From positions 3,956,001-4,020,000 of the forward strand of contig NZ_CP095740.1 of NCBI RefSeq assembly GCF_023078455.1: a stretch of DNA of 64,000 nucleotides, in the 5' to 3' direction. Position numbers and translations under genes: made by a program. This DNA is from Luteibacter aegosomatis. Lineage in GTDB: Bacteria > Pseudomonadota > Gammaproteobacteria > Xanthomonadales > Rhodanobacteraceae. Numbering within the stretch: the stretch's first letter is position 1; each line of letters starts with the position of its first letter. A model generated the notes under the pieces. It was given only the letters and a program-made list of their open reading frames with translations. It searched no databases and had not been told where the DNA came from. Positions 43,347 to 52,502 of the stretch are shown piece after piece.

Positions 43347-45731
43347 TCAGGGCAACGCATACGCCATCACGTAATCCCCCGACCGCGTCCCCAAGCCGCT
43401 GTGCCCACCAGCCGCGATCACCACGTACTGCTTGCCGTTGACCGAATACGACATCGGATTGGCCTGCCCGCCCGCCGGCAGGCGAGCCTTCCACAGCTCC
43501 TGGCCCGTGCGTTCGTCGATCGCGCGCAGGTAGTCGTCCGCCGTGGCGCCGATGAAGACCAGCCCACCGCGCGTGGTCATGTTGCCGCCGATGTTGAAGA
43601 TGCCCGTCGGCAACGGCGCGTTGACGTGCGTGCCGAACGGTCCGGTATCGCGCGTGGTGCCGATCGGACGTTCCCACACGAGCTTGTGCGTGACCAGGTC
43701 GATGGCGGCCAGCGTGCCCCACGGCGGCGGATTGCACGGCACGCCGATGGGATTGAGCCACGGATGCACCTTGCCGACGTACGGGGTGCCGTATTGCGGG
43801 GCCAGTCCACCGCCCACCGGCGGCTCGTTGCCCGTGCCGTCCCACGGCTTGACCAGTCCCTTCGCTTCGGCGGGCCCACGTGGCGCGAGGCTGATCATGA
43901 AGGGGATGTAGTTCGCGTTGGCGATCACCAGCTTGTTGAACGGATCGATCGATGCGCCGTGCCAGTCGATCACGCCGTCGAACGCGGGGTACACGATGGT
44001 GTCGCTCAACTGCGGCGGCGTGAACTGGCCCTTGTAGACCGCCTTGCGGAACTGGATGCGGCACATGAGCTGGTCGAACGGCGTGGCACCCCACAGCTTG
44101 CGCTCGCTGAGGTCCTCGGGCGTGAGCGACGGCATGCCGGTCGAATACGGCTGTGTCGGCGAGGTGTGGTCGCCGGGCACCGCACCTTGCGGCACCGGCT
44201 TTTCGGTCACGGCCGTCACCGGCTGGCCGGTGCGGCGGTCGAGCACGAAGAACTCGCCGCGCTTGGTGGTCTGCACCAGGGCGGGAATCGTGCCGCCGGC
44301 GCCGGGCAGGTCCACCAGCGACGGGCCGGTCGGCACGTCCATGTCCCACAGGTCGTGGTGCGTGTTCTGGAACACCCACTTCGGCTCGCCCGTCTCGATG
44401 TCCAGCGCCACCGTGGAACTGGAGTACTTCTCGTCGAACGGACGGCGATGCCCGCCGAAGTAATCGGGGGTGGCGTTGCCCATGGGCAGGTAGACCATGC
44501 CCAGGTCCGGATCGGCCGTGTACACGCCCCACGCGTTCGGCGTGCCGCGGGTGAGTTGGTCGTTCGGGCCAGGCTGCCAGTTCTGCGGATCGTGGCCGAC
44601 GTCCCAGGCCCAGACGAGCTTGCCGGTGAGCGGGTCGAACGCGCGCACCGCGCCGGACGGTTCGTTCTCGGCCTGGTTGTCGTACACCCAGCCGCCGAGG
44701 ATCGCGCGATCCTTCAACACCAGCGGCGGCGAGGTCACGAAATGGAAACCGGCCGGCACGTGGCCGAGATACTGCGTCAGCGAGACGAAGCCGTGCTCGC
44801 CGAAGTCTTCGCACGGCTTGCCGGTATCCGCGTTCAACGCCATCAGTCGCGCATCGAGCACCGGGGCCAGGATGCGGCGCGGACAGTCGGTGGTCGTGCC
44901 CGCCGGCGCTTCGTAATAGGCGACGCCGCGGCAGGCGAGGTAGACGTCGGCGTCCGTGTTCGCCTTGGGATCGAAGCTCCACTTCTTCTGCCCGGTCGCC
45001 GCGTCGAACGCCACCACCCAGCTGTGGCCCGTGCAGACGTAGAGCGTGTCGCCCACCTTGATCGGCGTGTTCTCGAAGTTGAACTCATGGCCCGCGTCGG
45101 TGCCGCCCTTGTCTTCGCCCGGGCGGATCGTGTCGCCGGTGCGCGCCGTCCAGGCGAGCTTGAGGTTCTTCACGTTACCCGCGTTGATCTGGTCCAGCGG
45201 CGAGAACCGGTCGCCTTTCGCCGTGCGGCCGTAGAACTGCCAGTCGCCATCGGGCACGGAGGTATCCGCGCCATCGGGAAGGTTGCGTGCCACCGCTTCG
45301 CCGCGCGTACCCACCGGCTGCATGAACCCCGCCGTGCCGACGGCGATGCACGCCAGCACGGCGACGATCACGGCGACGGTGCCTCCGCGCCTCGGCGTCA
45401 GCCTGCGGCGGACCCAGGGCATCAGCAGGTAGATGCCCAGCAACATCGGCACGAACAGGCGCGGTTCGAGCGACCACCCGTCGAGGCCCACTTCGCCGAC
45501 GGCCCACACGACGGTCGCGAGCAGGGTCAACGCGTACAACCAGAGCGCCCCCGACGATCCACGCCACAAAAGCACGCCGGTGGCGAGTACCGCCGCACCG
45601 GCGATGAGGTAATAGAACGAGCCGCCCAGGGCGACCAGCCAGACGCCGCCCGCGGCGAGCAGGAACCCGAGGATGGCGATCGCCGCGCCACTGATGCGTG
45701 GCGGGCGAGGTGATGAAATGATCGTCGACAT
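43347..45731 (-). CDS. gcd: Membrane-bound PQQ-dependent glucose dehydrogenase
   Basis: 794 residues. The first ~130 hold five membrane helices (ISGAAIAILGFLLAAGGVWLV to GTVAVIVAVLACIAVG). The rest is the eight-bladed quinoprotein propeller in the periplasm: DWQFYGRTAKGDRFSPLDQIN, FENTPIKVGDTLYVCTGHSW, GWVYDNQAENEPSGAVRAFD, NTHHDLWDMDVPTGPSL and IDWHGASIDPFNKL. It oxidises glucose to gluconolactone and reduces ubiquinone. PQQ synthesis genes are not in this window. Divergent from the aldo-keto reductase gene. Confidence 0.95.
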   Translation of the reverse strand: MSTIISSPRPPRISGAAIAILGFLLAAGGVWLVALGGSFYYLIAGAAVLATGVLLWRGSSGALWLYALTLLATVVWAVGEVGLDGWSLEPRLFVPMLLGIYLLMPWVRRRLTPRRGGTVAVIVAVLACIAVGTAGFMQPVGTRGEAVARNLPDGADTSVPDGDWQFYGRTAKGDRFSPLDQINAGNVKNLKLAWTARTGDTIRPGEDKGGTDAGHEFNFENTPIKVGDTLYVCTGHSWVVAFDAATGQKKWSFDPKANTDADVYLACRGVAYYEAPAGTTTDCPRRILAPVLDARLMALNADTGKPCEDFGEHGFVSLTQYLGHVPAGFHFVTSPPLVLKDRAILGGWVYDNQAENEPSGAVRAFDPLTGKLVWAWDVGHDPQNWQPGPNDQLTRGTPNAWGVYTADPDLGMVYLPMGNATPDYFGGHRRPFDEKYSSSTVALDIETGEPKWVFQNTHHDLWDMDVPTGPSLVDLPGAGGTIPALVQTTKRGEFFVLDRRTGQPVTAVTEKPVPQGAVPGDHTSPTQPYSTGMPSLTPEDLSERKLWGATPFDQLMCRIQFRKAVYKGQFTPPQLSDTIVYPAFDGVIDWHGASIDPFNKLVIANANYIPFMISLAPRGPAEAKGLVKPWDGTGNEPPVGGGLAPQYGTPYVGKVHPWLNPIGVPCNPPPWGTLAAIDLVTHKLVWERPIGTTRDTGPFGTHVNAPLPTGIFNIGGNMTTRGGLVFIGATADDYLRAIDERTGQELWKARLPAGGQANPMSYSVNGKQYVVIAAGGHSGLGTRSGDYVMAYALP

Positions 45732-45801
45732 GGCGCTTCTCCGAAAGAACGTGCGACTCGCAGCACGTCGCGCCGGGTCGCGCTAAGCTGATAAAGATAA
45801 C

Positions 45802-45823
45802 CACGGCAGGTATAGGTGCCGTG
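45802..45823. promoter_or_regulatory. Inverted repeat between gcd and the aldo-keto reductase
   Basis: CACGGCA-N8-TGCCGTG, seven perfect pairs, lies in the 125-base divergent gap, about 34 bases upstream of the reductase ATG and 71 bases upstream of gcd. No T-run. A dimeric repressor site for one or both genes is plausible. Confidence 0.4.
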
Positions 45824-45856
45824 TAGATCGTCTTTTCTCCCCACGGAGCTATCCCC

Positions 45857-46837
45857 ATGCGATACGTCAAGTTCGGCAAGACAGGCCTCGAGGTGTCACC
45901 GCTCGTGCTCGGCTGCATGACCTACGGCATTCCCGACCGCGGCAACCATGCATGGACCCTCGACGAAGAGCAGAGCCGACCGTTCATCCGCAAGGCGCTC
46001 GACCTGGGCATCAACTTTTTCGACACCGCCAATGCCTATTCCGACGGCACCTCGGAAGAAATCGTCGGACGCGCGCTGAAGGATTTCGCGCGTCGCGACG
46101 AGGTGGTGATCGCGACGAAGACGTTCTACCGGTGGGGCAAGGGGCCGAACCTCGGAGGCCTCTCGCGCAAGGCGATCTTCCACTCGGTGGACGATTCGCT
46201 GTCGCGTCTGGGCACGGACTACGTCGACCTTCTTCAGATCCATCGCTTCGACCCGACCACGCCCGTCGAGGAAACCCTCGAGGCGCTGCACGACGTGGTC
46301 AAGTCGGGGAAGGCGCGCTACATCGGCGCATCGTCGATGCACGCATGGCAGTTCGCGAAGATGGTCTACACCTCGCGCCTGCACGGGTGGACGGAATTCG
46401 TGAGCATGCAGGACCACTACAACCTCCTCCAGCGCGAGGAAGAGCGCGAGATGATCCCGTTCTGCGTCGACCAGGGCATCGCGGTGATTCCGTGGAGCCC
46501 GCTCGCCCGCGGCCGCCTCACGCGCGACTGGGACGAAACCAGCTTCCGTCAGGACAACGACGTGTTCGGCGGCACGCTCTACAAGAGCACGGAAACCTCC
46601 GACCGCGCCATCGTCGGGGCGGTGAAAAAGGTCGCCGAAGAACGCGGCGTGCCGCGCGCGCAGGTGGCGCTGGCGTGGGTGGCGCAACGTCGTGGCGTTA
46701 CCGCGCCGATCGTGGGGGCATCGAAGCCGCAGCACCTGGACGACGCGGTGGCGGCGATCGAGCTGACGCTTTCCGGGGAAGAGGTCGCGATGCTGGAAGG
46801 CGCTTACGCGCCGCATCCGGTCGAGGGATTCCAGTAG
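45857..46837 (+). CDS. Aldo/keto reductase
   Basis: 326 residues. NADPH-dependent barrel with the catalytic tetrad: Asp and Tyr in FFDTANAYSDG, Lys in VIATKTF, His in LLQIHRFD. VSPLVLGCMTYG at the start and VIPWSPLARGRL, IVGASKPQHLDDA near the end are typical of the YhdN/IolS branch. A GGAG site lies eight bases before the ATG. The substrate, a small aldehyde or ketone, cannot be specified. Confidence 0.9.
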   Translation: MRYVKFGKTGLEVSPLVLGCMTYGIPDRGNHAWTLDEEQSRPFIRKALDLGINFFDTANAYSDGTSEEIVGRALKDFARRDEVVIATKTFYRWGKGPNLGGLSRKAIFHSVDDSLSRLGTDYVDLLQIHRFDPTTPVEETLEALHDVVKSGKARYIGASSMHAWQFAKMVYTSRLHGWTEFVSMQDHYNLLQREEEREMIPFCVDQGIAVIPWSPLARGRLTRDWDETSFRQDNDVFGGTLYKSTETSDRAIVGAVKKVAEERGVPRAQVALAWVAQRRGVTAPIVGASKPQHLDDAVAAIELTLSGEEVAMLEGAYAPHPVEGFQ

Positions 46838-46852
46838 GCCTCGCTCCGACGG

Positions 46853-46930
46853 TTCGCCGATGCGATCGGCTCCTACCCCTTCGGTCGCCGCCTTGCTACC
46901 GAAGGGGTGGGAGCCGATCGCATCGGCGAA
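46853..46930. repeat. REP doublet (REPIN) 6
   Basis: Arms of 33 bases (46853-46885 and 46898-46930) with one mismatch and a 12-base spacer; hairpin type CCGAT-GCG-ATCGG. It fills the gap between two convergent stop codons. Confidence 0.9.
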
Positions 46931-46932
46931 TC

Positions 46933-48222
46933 CTACGGAGCCCGACCACCACGATGCATCGCCCCTTCGATGGCATCAGCCGTATTCCGTGTCCCGTCCT
47001 CGACGCGCAGACGGTTGGATGCACGCATCGCCCGGTCGCGAGTCAATGCTTCGCCAAGAAGGCCACGAAGCATGACCGCGGCCCGATCCGCCCGATACCT
47101 CCACGCGGGCAACACCGCTCCCACGCCCAAGCGCGCGATGCGCGCTGCATTGTCCGGCTGGTCGAACCCGTGAGGCACCACGAGCGAAGGCCGCCCCGCC
47201 CGCAATGCCTCATGCGTCGTACCGATGCCGCCGTGATGCACGATCGCGGCGGCGCGCTCGAACAAGGCACCGTGGGGTGCGTAGTCCACGGCAAATACGC
47301 TCTCGTGCCATGCGCCCAGGCGCTCGCGCAGCACCGGTGACCCCGTGAGCAACACCGCACGCCGATCGAGCATGCGTGCCGCTTCCATGCTCTCGCGCAG
47401 GAACGCCTCACCCGCATGCACCGCCGCCGAGCCCAGGGTGAACACCACCGGCGGCGAGCCCGCGTCGAGAAACGCACGCAGCTCCGCGTCGAGCAGGCCG
47501 TCGCCCGGTGCATACCGGCACCAGCCCGTCAGCGTCGTACGCCCTGGAGCGTCGGCAGGCAGGGCCCCCAGCAACGGCGAATACATCGCCAACACGCCAT
47601 CGCGCGCGTGCTGCCCGCGATGGAACGGATCGCCCCAGGCCGACACGGGCGCCAGGCCCAGCGAACGCCGGAAGTTCCGTACCGGCGCCGTCCACGTCGA
47701 CGTCACCGCCTCCGCCGCGCGCCGCAACCACGCGCCACGCCGGGGTGAACCCCGCAGGTAGCGGTCGAGCCAGGCCACGCCCGTCGCGGGTGGATCGTCG
47801 GCGGACAGGAAGACCGTCGGCGACAACACGGCCGACAACCACGTGCCGCGCGAGGTCTCGCCGAGGATCTGCCCCGCGAAGGCGAGCGTCGTGGTGACGA
47901 TGGCATCGGCCTCCGCGCACGCCGGCGCGAGGGCCGCGTAACTCGCCGCTACGTCGGCCGCGGCCAGGTCTCGCACCACGAAGCGCGGCCCGCGCAGCGG
48001 ATGGAAGGCCTTCGCCGCGAAGGCGGCCTTGTCGTCGGGTTCGGCGATGCCGCTCGCCGTCACGAACCCCAGGTCGGCCTCGGCCACCGCGGCACGGTGC
48101 ATGGCGTGGGCGCCCACCGTCACGCGGTGGCCGCGCGAGGCCAGCTCGCGGCCCACGGCGAGAAAGGGAAACAGATCGCCCTGCGATCCGACCGTGGCGA
48201 ACACGATGTGCCGTGGCTTCAT
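46933..48222 (-). CDS. Glycosyltransferase family 1 (UGT/MGT-like)
   Basis: 429 residues from MKPRHIVFATVGSQGDLFPFL at 48222 (an upstream in-frame ATG at 48240 adds six). The N-terminal GSQGDLFPFLAVGRELASRGHRV and the C-terminal IVHHGGIGTTHEALRAGRPSLVVPHGFDQPDNA are the classic motifs of macrolide, sterol and rhamnosyl transferases. It would attach a sugar to a lipid or secondary metabolite. No biosynthetic partner is adjacent. The reading frame starts just upstream of the divergent metE leader. Confidence 0.88.
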   Translation of the reverse strand: MKPRHIVFATVGSQGDLFPFLAVGRELASRGHRVTVGAHAMHRAAVAEADLGFVTASGIAEPDDKAAFAAKAFHPLRGPRFVVRDLAAADVAASYAALAPACAEADAIVTTTLAFAGQILGETSRGTWLSAVLSPTVFLSADDPPATGVAWLDRYLRGSPRRGAWLRRAAEAVTSTWTAPVRNFRRSLGLAPVSAWGDPFHRGQHARDGVLAMYSPLLGALPADAPGRTTLTGWCRYAPGDGLLDAELRAFLDAGSPPVVFTLGSAAVHAGEAFLRESMEAARMLDRRAVLLTGSPVLRERLGAWHESVFAVDYAPHGALFERAAAIVHHGGIGTTHEALRAGRPSLVVPHGFDQPDNAARIARLGVGAVLPAWRYRADRAAVMLRGLLGEALTRDRAMRASNRLRVEDGTRNTADAIEGAMHRGGRAP

Positions 48223-48285
48223 CCGCCCATGGTGACGCATTTGACTTCGGCCGTCCGGACGGCTAATTTTCGCGGCGCCAGCGGT

Positions 48286-48317
48286 CTTTATCTTTGTATT
48301 CGAATACGAAGATAAAG
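48286..48317. promoter_or_regulatory. Near-perfect 32-base palindrome just upstream of the cobalamin riboswitch
   Basis: The sequence is centred on TTCGAA; its halves CTTTATCTTTGTATTC and GAATACGAAGATAAAG pair at 15 of 16 positions. It is strikingly AT-rich for this genome. It lies between the divergent GT1 gene and the riboswitch and may overlap the metE promoter, as a repressor site, or be transcribed as an additional RNA stem. Confidence 0.6.
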
Positions 48318-48475
48318 CTAAGAGGGAAGCCGGTGCGAATCCGGCGCTGCCCCGCAGCGGTATGTGGAGACGACGCCGTCACGGCACTGGGGCCCCCGCC
48401 CTGGGAAGCGACGGACGAGGCGGCATCGGCGATGCCACATCCACGAGCCCGAAGACCTGCCGCAGGCCGGAGAGA
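48318..48475 (+). ncRNA. Cobalamin riboswitch (metE leader)
   Basis: The conserved boxes are in order: GAGGGAAGCCGGTGCGAAT with CCGGCGCTGCCCCGCA (48328 onward), CACTGG, CCTGGGAAGCG, and the B12 box CCCGAAGACCTGCCGC ending near 48463. It senses adenosylcobalamin or a related form and should shut off metE when B12 is available, leaving the B12-dependent MetH. Two hairpins follow (48469-48486 and 48500-48519), without a T-run, pointing to control at translation. Confidence 0.93.
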
Positions 48476-48597
48476 CGCGTCTCTCCGCCCGACCTGGGTC
48501 CGCCCTTCCCCAAGGGCGGCACCGGTTCGCCCGCGGGGGCGAAGGTCGACGGCCCATCCCACGACGCCCCGGCGCCGCGTGGCGAGCCGCCCTTCCC

Positions 48598-48618
48598 TCC
48601 TCTTTGCCATGAAGAGGA
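48598..48618 (+). promoter_or_regulatory. Ribosome-site-sequestering hairpin of metE
   Basis: TCCTCTT-TGCCATG-AAGAGGA: the right arm is the Shine-Dalgarno sequence of metE, ten bases before the ATG at 48629. In the B12-bound state this stem can hide the ribosome site, fitting the lack of a terminator in the leader. Confidence 0.6.
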
Positions 48619-48628
48619 ATGCATAGCC

Positions 48629-50920
48629 ATGCCACACGTGACCTACCCTGGATTCCCCCGTATCGGCCGACGACGCGAATTGAAGCGCGCGCTGGAAAGC
48701 CACTGGAAGGGAGACACCACCGCCGCCGACCTGCTCGAGGTCACCTCGCGACTGCGTCATCGTCACTGGAAGCTCGCCCGCGACGCGGGCGCCGACAGCG
48801 TGCCGGTCAACGACTTCTCGCTGTACGACCACGTGCTCGATGCCGCCGTGGCGGTCGACGCCATCCCGGCACGCTACCGGGCGCTGCACGAGCGTGATCC
48901 GCTGGCCGGCTACTTCGCCATGGCCCGCGGCCGCCAGGACGGCGAGGTGGACCTGCACGCGCTGGAAATGACCAAGTGGTTCGACACGAACTACCACTAC
49001 ATCGTGCCGGAACTCGTCTCGGGACAGACCTTCGCGGCCCGCCCGCGAAAAGCCGTGGACGAATACGTCGAAGCCACCGCGGCGGGTCACGTCGCACGCC
49101 CCGTGCTGCTGGGTCCGGTCAGCTTCCTGCGCCTGTCGAAGACGACCGACGGCAGCGATCCGCTCGACCTGCTCGACGCCCTCCTGCCCGCCTGGCTCGG
49201 CGTGCTCGACGCGCTGGCCGATGCCGGTGCCGACTGGGTGCAGGTGGACGAACCGGTGCTCGTGCTCGACCTCGACGACGCCACCCGCGACGCGCTGCGA
49301 CGCGCCCATGCGGCCATCGCCGCGCATGGCCGCACGCGCATCCTGCTCGCCACGTATTTCGGCGCCCTGGGAGCGAACCTCGAACTCGCCGCCTCGCTTC
49401 CCGTCGCGGGCCTGCACGTGGACCTCGCGCGGGCGCCGGAGCAGCTGGATGCCGTGCTCGACGCGCTACCGCCGGGACGCGTGCTCTCGGCGGGCATCGT
49501 CGACGGCCGCAACGTGTGGCTGAGCGATCCGGCCCTCATCCTTCCCCGGCTCGAAACGCTGCGCTCGCGCGTTCCCGGTGACCGCCTCTGGTTATCCACC
49601 TCGTGCTCGCTGCTGCACGTGCCGATCGACGCCTCGGAGGAAACCCGCCTGCCCGGCGAACTGGTCCGTTGGCTGTCCTTCGCGCGCCAGAAGATCGGCG
49701 AGCTGCGCCGCTATGCCGATGCCGCCGACGGCGACGACGCGGCCAGGCAGGTGCTCGCACGGCAACACGCCGTCGTCGCCGAACGGCTGGCGTCGCCGGC
49801 CGTGGTCCGCCCCGACGTGCGCGCCCGCGTGCGCGGCCTCACGCCCCAGTTCGGCCGGCGCCGTTCCGCCTTCGCCTTCCGCGCCGCCGTGCAGCGCGAG
49901 CGTTTCGGCCTGCCCGACCTGCCCACCACCACCATCGGCTCGTTCCCGCAAACCCTCGAACTGCGCCATGCCCGCGCCGCGCATCGCGCGGGCAAGCTCG
50001 ACGACGGGGCCTACGCCACGATCCTGCGCGACGAGATCCGCCGCGCCGTGCGCTTCCAGGAAGAGGCCGGCCTCGACGTGCTGGTGCATGGCGAGCCCGA
50101 GCGCAACGACATGGTGGAGTATTTCGGCGAACAACTCGACGGCTACGCCTTCACCGCCCTCGGTTGGGTGCAGAGCTACGGCTCTCGCTGCGTGAAGCCC
50201 CCCATCATCTACGGCGACGTGGCCCGCCCCGCGCCGATGACGGTGGCCTGGTCGGCCTTCGCCCAATCGCTCACCGACAAGCCGATGAAGGGCATGCTCA
50301 CCGGCCCGGTGACGATGCTGCAATGGTCGTTCGTGCGCGACGACCTGCCGCGCGGCGAGGTCTGCCGACAGATCGCCCTGGCCCTACGCGACGAAGTGCA
50401 TGACCTGGAGAAGGCCGGCATCGGCATCGTGCAGATCGACGAACCCGCCTTGCGCGAAGGCCTGCCGCTGCGCCGGGCCGACTGGGCCGCCTATCTCGAC
50501 TGGGCGGTGGAGGCGTTCCGCATCACCGCCGGCGGGGTCAGCGACGCCACCCAGGTGCACACCCACATGTGCTACTCGGAGTTCAACGACATCATCGAGG
50601 CCGTGGCCGCGATGGACGCCGACGTGATCTCCATCGAGACCAGCCGTTCGCGCATGGAACTGCTCGACGCCTTCACGCGGTTCCGCTACCCGAACGGCAT
50701 CGGGCCGGGCGTGTACGACATCCACTCGCCCCGGGTGCCGGCCCAGGCCGAGATGGCCGACCTGGTGGACCGGGCGCTGCGGGTGCTCCGGCCGGACCAG
50801 CTCTGGATCAACCCGGATTGCGGGCTGAAGACCCGGGGATGGGCGGAAGTGGCCGAGGCGCTGGCGGGGATGGTGGCGGTGGCGAAGGCGGCCCGAACCA
50901 GGATCGCCGCCGCCGTCTAG
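48629..50920 (+). CDS. metE: Cobalamin-independent methionine synthase
   Basis: 763 residues, normal for MetE. The N-terminal barrel begins GFPRIGRRRELKRALESHWKG; the catalytic C-terminal barrel has LPTTTIGSFPQT, HGEPERNDMVEYFGEQ, the zinc ligands in QVHTHMCYSEFND (His, Cys) and NPDCGLKTRGW (Cys), and ISIETSRSRMELL. It transfers methyl from 5-methyltetrahydropteroyl-polyglutamate to homocysteine. Start at 48629 follows the sequestered ribosome site; the frame is open further upstream only because it runs through the riboswitch. Confidence 0.97.
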   Translation: MPHVTYPGFPRIGRRRELKRALESHWKGDTTAADLLEVTSRLRHRHWKLARDAGADSVPVNDFSLYDHVLDAAVAVDAIPARYRALHERDPLAGYFAMARGRQDGEVDLHALEMTKWFDTNYHYIVPELVSGQTFAARPRKAVDEYVEATAAGHVARPVLLGPVSFLRLSKTTDGSDPLDLLDALLPAWLGVLDALADAGADWVQVDEPVLVLDLDDATRDALRRAHAAIAAHGRTRILLATYFGALGANLELAASLPVAGLHVDLARAPEQLDAVLDALPPGRVLSAGIVDGRNVWLSDPALILPRLETLRSRVPGDRLWLSTSCSLLHVPIDASEETRLPGELVRWLSFARQKIGELRRYADAADGDDAARQVLARQHAVVAERLASPAVVRPDVRARVRGLTPQFGRRRSAFAFRAAVQRERFGLPDLPTTTIGSFPQTLELRHARAAHRAGKLDDGAYATILRDEIRRAVRFQEEAGLDVLVHGEPERNDMVEYFGEQLDGYAFTALGWVQSYGSRCVKPPIIYGDVARPAPMTVAWSAFAQSLTDKPMKGMLTGPVTMLQWSFVRDDLPRGEVCRQIALALRDEVHDLEKAGIGIVQIDEPALREGLPLRRADWAAYLDWAVEAFRITAGGVSDATQVHTHMCYSEFNDIIEAVAAMDADVISIETSRSRMELLDAFTRFRYPNGIGPGVYDIHSPRVPAQAEMADLVDRALRVLRPDQLWINPDCGLKTRGWAEVAEALAGMVAVAKAARTRIAAAV

Positions 50921-50936
50921 GTCTCGCTTCGCGGGA

Positions 50937-51014
50937 TTCGCCGATACGATCGGCTCCCACCCCTTCGGTAGGAAGACTGCTACCGCAGGGGTGGGAGCCG
51001 ATCGTATCGGCGAA
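50937..51014. repeat. REP doublet (REPIN) 7
   Basis: Arms of 34 bases (50937-50970 and 50981-51014) with one mismatch and a 10-base spacer; hairpin type CCGAT-ACG-ATCGG. It begins 16 bases past the metE stop, between metE and metK, which are on the same strand. Confidence 0.9.
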
Positions 51015-51122
51015 CGGGGCCAGCGGCCCCCGGCGCCTTAACCACCATGCAATCGTCACCCCCGGGGTTTACCCTTGCCGCTGCAAACCGGCGCGGGGGC
51101 GTGTATCATGGCGCGCCCCTTT

Positions 51123-51148
51123 TATCTCTTTATCCGTAAAGAAGGATA
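51123..51148 (+). promoter_or_regulatory. Hairpin covering the metK ribosome site
   Basis: TATCT-CTTTA-tccg-TAAAG-aa-GGATA forms a two-part stem, and the AAGGA within it is the metK ribosome site (11 bases before the ATG at 51159). It may modulate metK translation. It does not match a SAM riboswitch class that I can recognise. Confidence 0.4.
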
Positions 51149-51158
51149 TATCCCCGCG

Positions 51159-52379
51159 ATGAGCAACTACCTCTTCACCTCCGAGTCGGTCTCCGAAGGC
51201 CATCCGGACAAGATCGCCGACCAGATCTCCGACGCCGTTCTCGACGCCATCCTGGCCCAGGATCCGCGCGCCCGGGTGGCCTGCGAGACGCTCGTGAAGA
51301 CGGGTGTCGCCATCGTCGCCGGCGAGATCACCACCAGCGCCTGGATCGACCTCGAAGCCCTCACCCGCAAGGTGATCCTCGACATCGGCTACGACTCGTC
51401 GGAAGTCGGCTTCGACGGCGAGACCTGCGGCGTGCTCAATCTCATCGGCAAGCAGTCGCCCGACATCAACCAGGGCGTGGACCGCAAGAAGCCGGAAGAA
51501 CAGGGCGCGGGCGACCAGGGCCTGATGTTCGGCTACGCCACCAACGAAACCAGCGAATACATGCCGGCCGCCATCCACCTGAGCCACCGTCTCGTGGAGC
51601 AGCAGGCCAAGGTCCGCAAGAAGAAGAACTCGCCGCTGCCCTGGCTGCGTCCGGACGCCAAGAGCCAGGTCACCCTGCGCTACAACGAAGCCGGCGAAGC
51701 CATCGCCATCGACGCCGTGGTGCTTTCCACCCAGCACGATCCGGGCGTGAAGCAGAAGGACCTCGTCGAAGGCGTGCGCGAGCTGATCCTCAAGCCCGTG
51801 CTGCCGGCGAAGCTCCTGCACAAGGACACCAAGTTCCACATCAACCCGACCGGCAAGTTCGTCATCGGCGGCCCGGTGGGCGACTGCGGCCTCACCGGCC
51901 GCAAGATCATCGTCGACACCTACGGCGGCTGGGCCCGTCACGGCGGCGGCGCGTTCTCGGGCAAGGATCCGTCGAAGGTCGACCGTTCGGCCGCCTACGC
52001 CGCGCGCTACGTCGCCAAGAACATCGTCGCGGCCGGCCTCGCCGACCGTTGCGAAATCCAGGTCAGCTACGCCATCGGCGTGGCCGAGCCCACCTCGATC
52101 TCGGTGACCACCTTCGGCACCGGCAAGATCTCCGACGACAAGATCGAGAAGCTGGTGCGCAAGCACTTCGACCTGCGCCCGTACGGCATCATCAAGATGC
52201 TCGACCTGGTGCACCCGATCTACCAGCCGACCGCGTCCTACGGTCACTTCGGCCGCAAGCCGTACGAAGTGAAGGGCGCCGACGGCAGCACCTACACCGC
52301 GTTCTCGTGGGAAAAGACCGACAAGGCCGACCTCCTGCGCGACGCCGCGGGCCTGGGTGGCAAGGTCGCCCGCAAGTAA
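51159..52379 (+). CDS. metK: S-adenosylmethionine synthetase
   Basis: 406 residues. [21 protein letters not shown] at the start, [16 protein letters not shown] (ATP-binding), [25 protein letters not shown] (phosphate loop) and [17 protein letters not shown] are diagnostic. It makes SAM from methionine and ATP, the donor for the methyltransferases and radical SAM enzymes of the glycan locus. It follows metE but with its own leader. An in-frame ATG at 51108 lacks a ribosome site and is not used. Confidence 0.97.
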   Translation: MSNYLFTSESVSEGHPDKIADQISDAVLDAILAQDPRARVACETLVKTGVAIVAGEITTSAWIDLEALTRKVILDIGYDSSEVGFDGETCGVLNLIGKQSPDINQGVDRKKPEEQGAGDQGLMFGYATNETSEYMPAAIHLSHRLVEQQAKVRKKKNSPLPWLRPDAKSQVTLRYNEAGEAIAIDAVVLSTQHDPGVKQKDLVEGVRELILKPVLPAKLLHKDTKFHINPTGKFVIGGPVGDCGLTGRKIIVDTYGGWARHGGGAFSGKDPSKVDRSAAYAARYVAKNIVAAGLADRCEIQVSYAIGVAEPTSISVTTFGTGKISDDKIEKLVRKHFDLRPYGIIKMLDLVHPIYQPTASYGHFGRKPYEVKGADGSTYTAFSWEKTDKADLLRDAAGLGGKVARK

Positions 52380-52406
52380 GCGGCACGATCGTCAGCGACA
52401 CCTCGA

Positions 52407-52431
52407 CGGGCGCCTTCGGGCGCCCGTTTTT
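52407..52431 (+). terminator. Intrinsic terminator of metK
   Basis: CGGGCGCC-TTCG-GGCGCCCG followed by TTTTT, 27 bases past the metK stop. Eight GC-rich pairs with a UUCG tetraloop: a strong terminator. Confidence 0.93.
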
Positions 52432-52502
52432 CGTGGGTCTCACGGTGGCTTCATGGGCGGGATGCGACATCTTGCGGTGAAGCAACCCCAGGAGACGCCA
52501 CC

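Noticed and set aside
51108-51158. SAM or SAM/SAH riboswitch before metK
   Set aside because: Only a short hairpin over the ribosome site is present; the conserved bases of the SAM classes I know are not seen.
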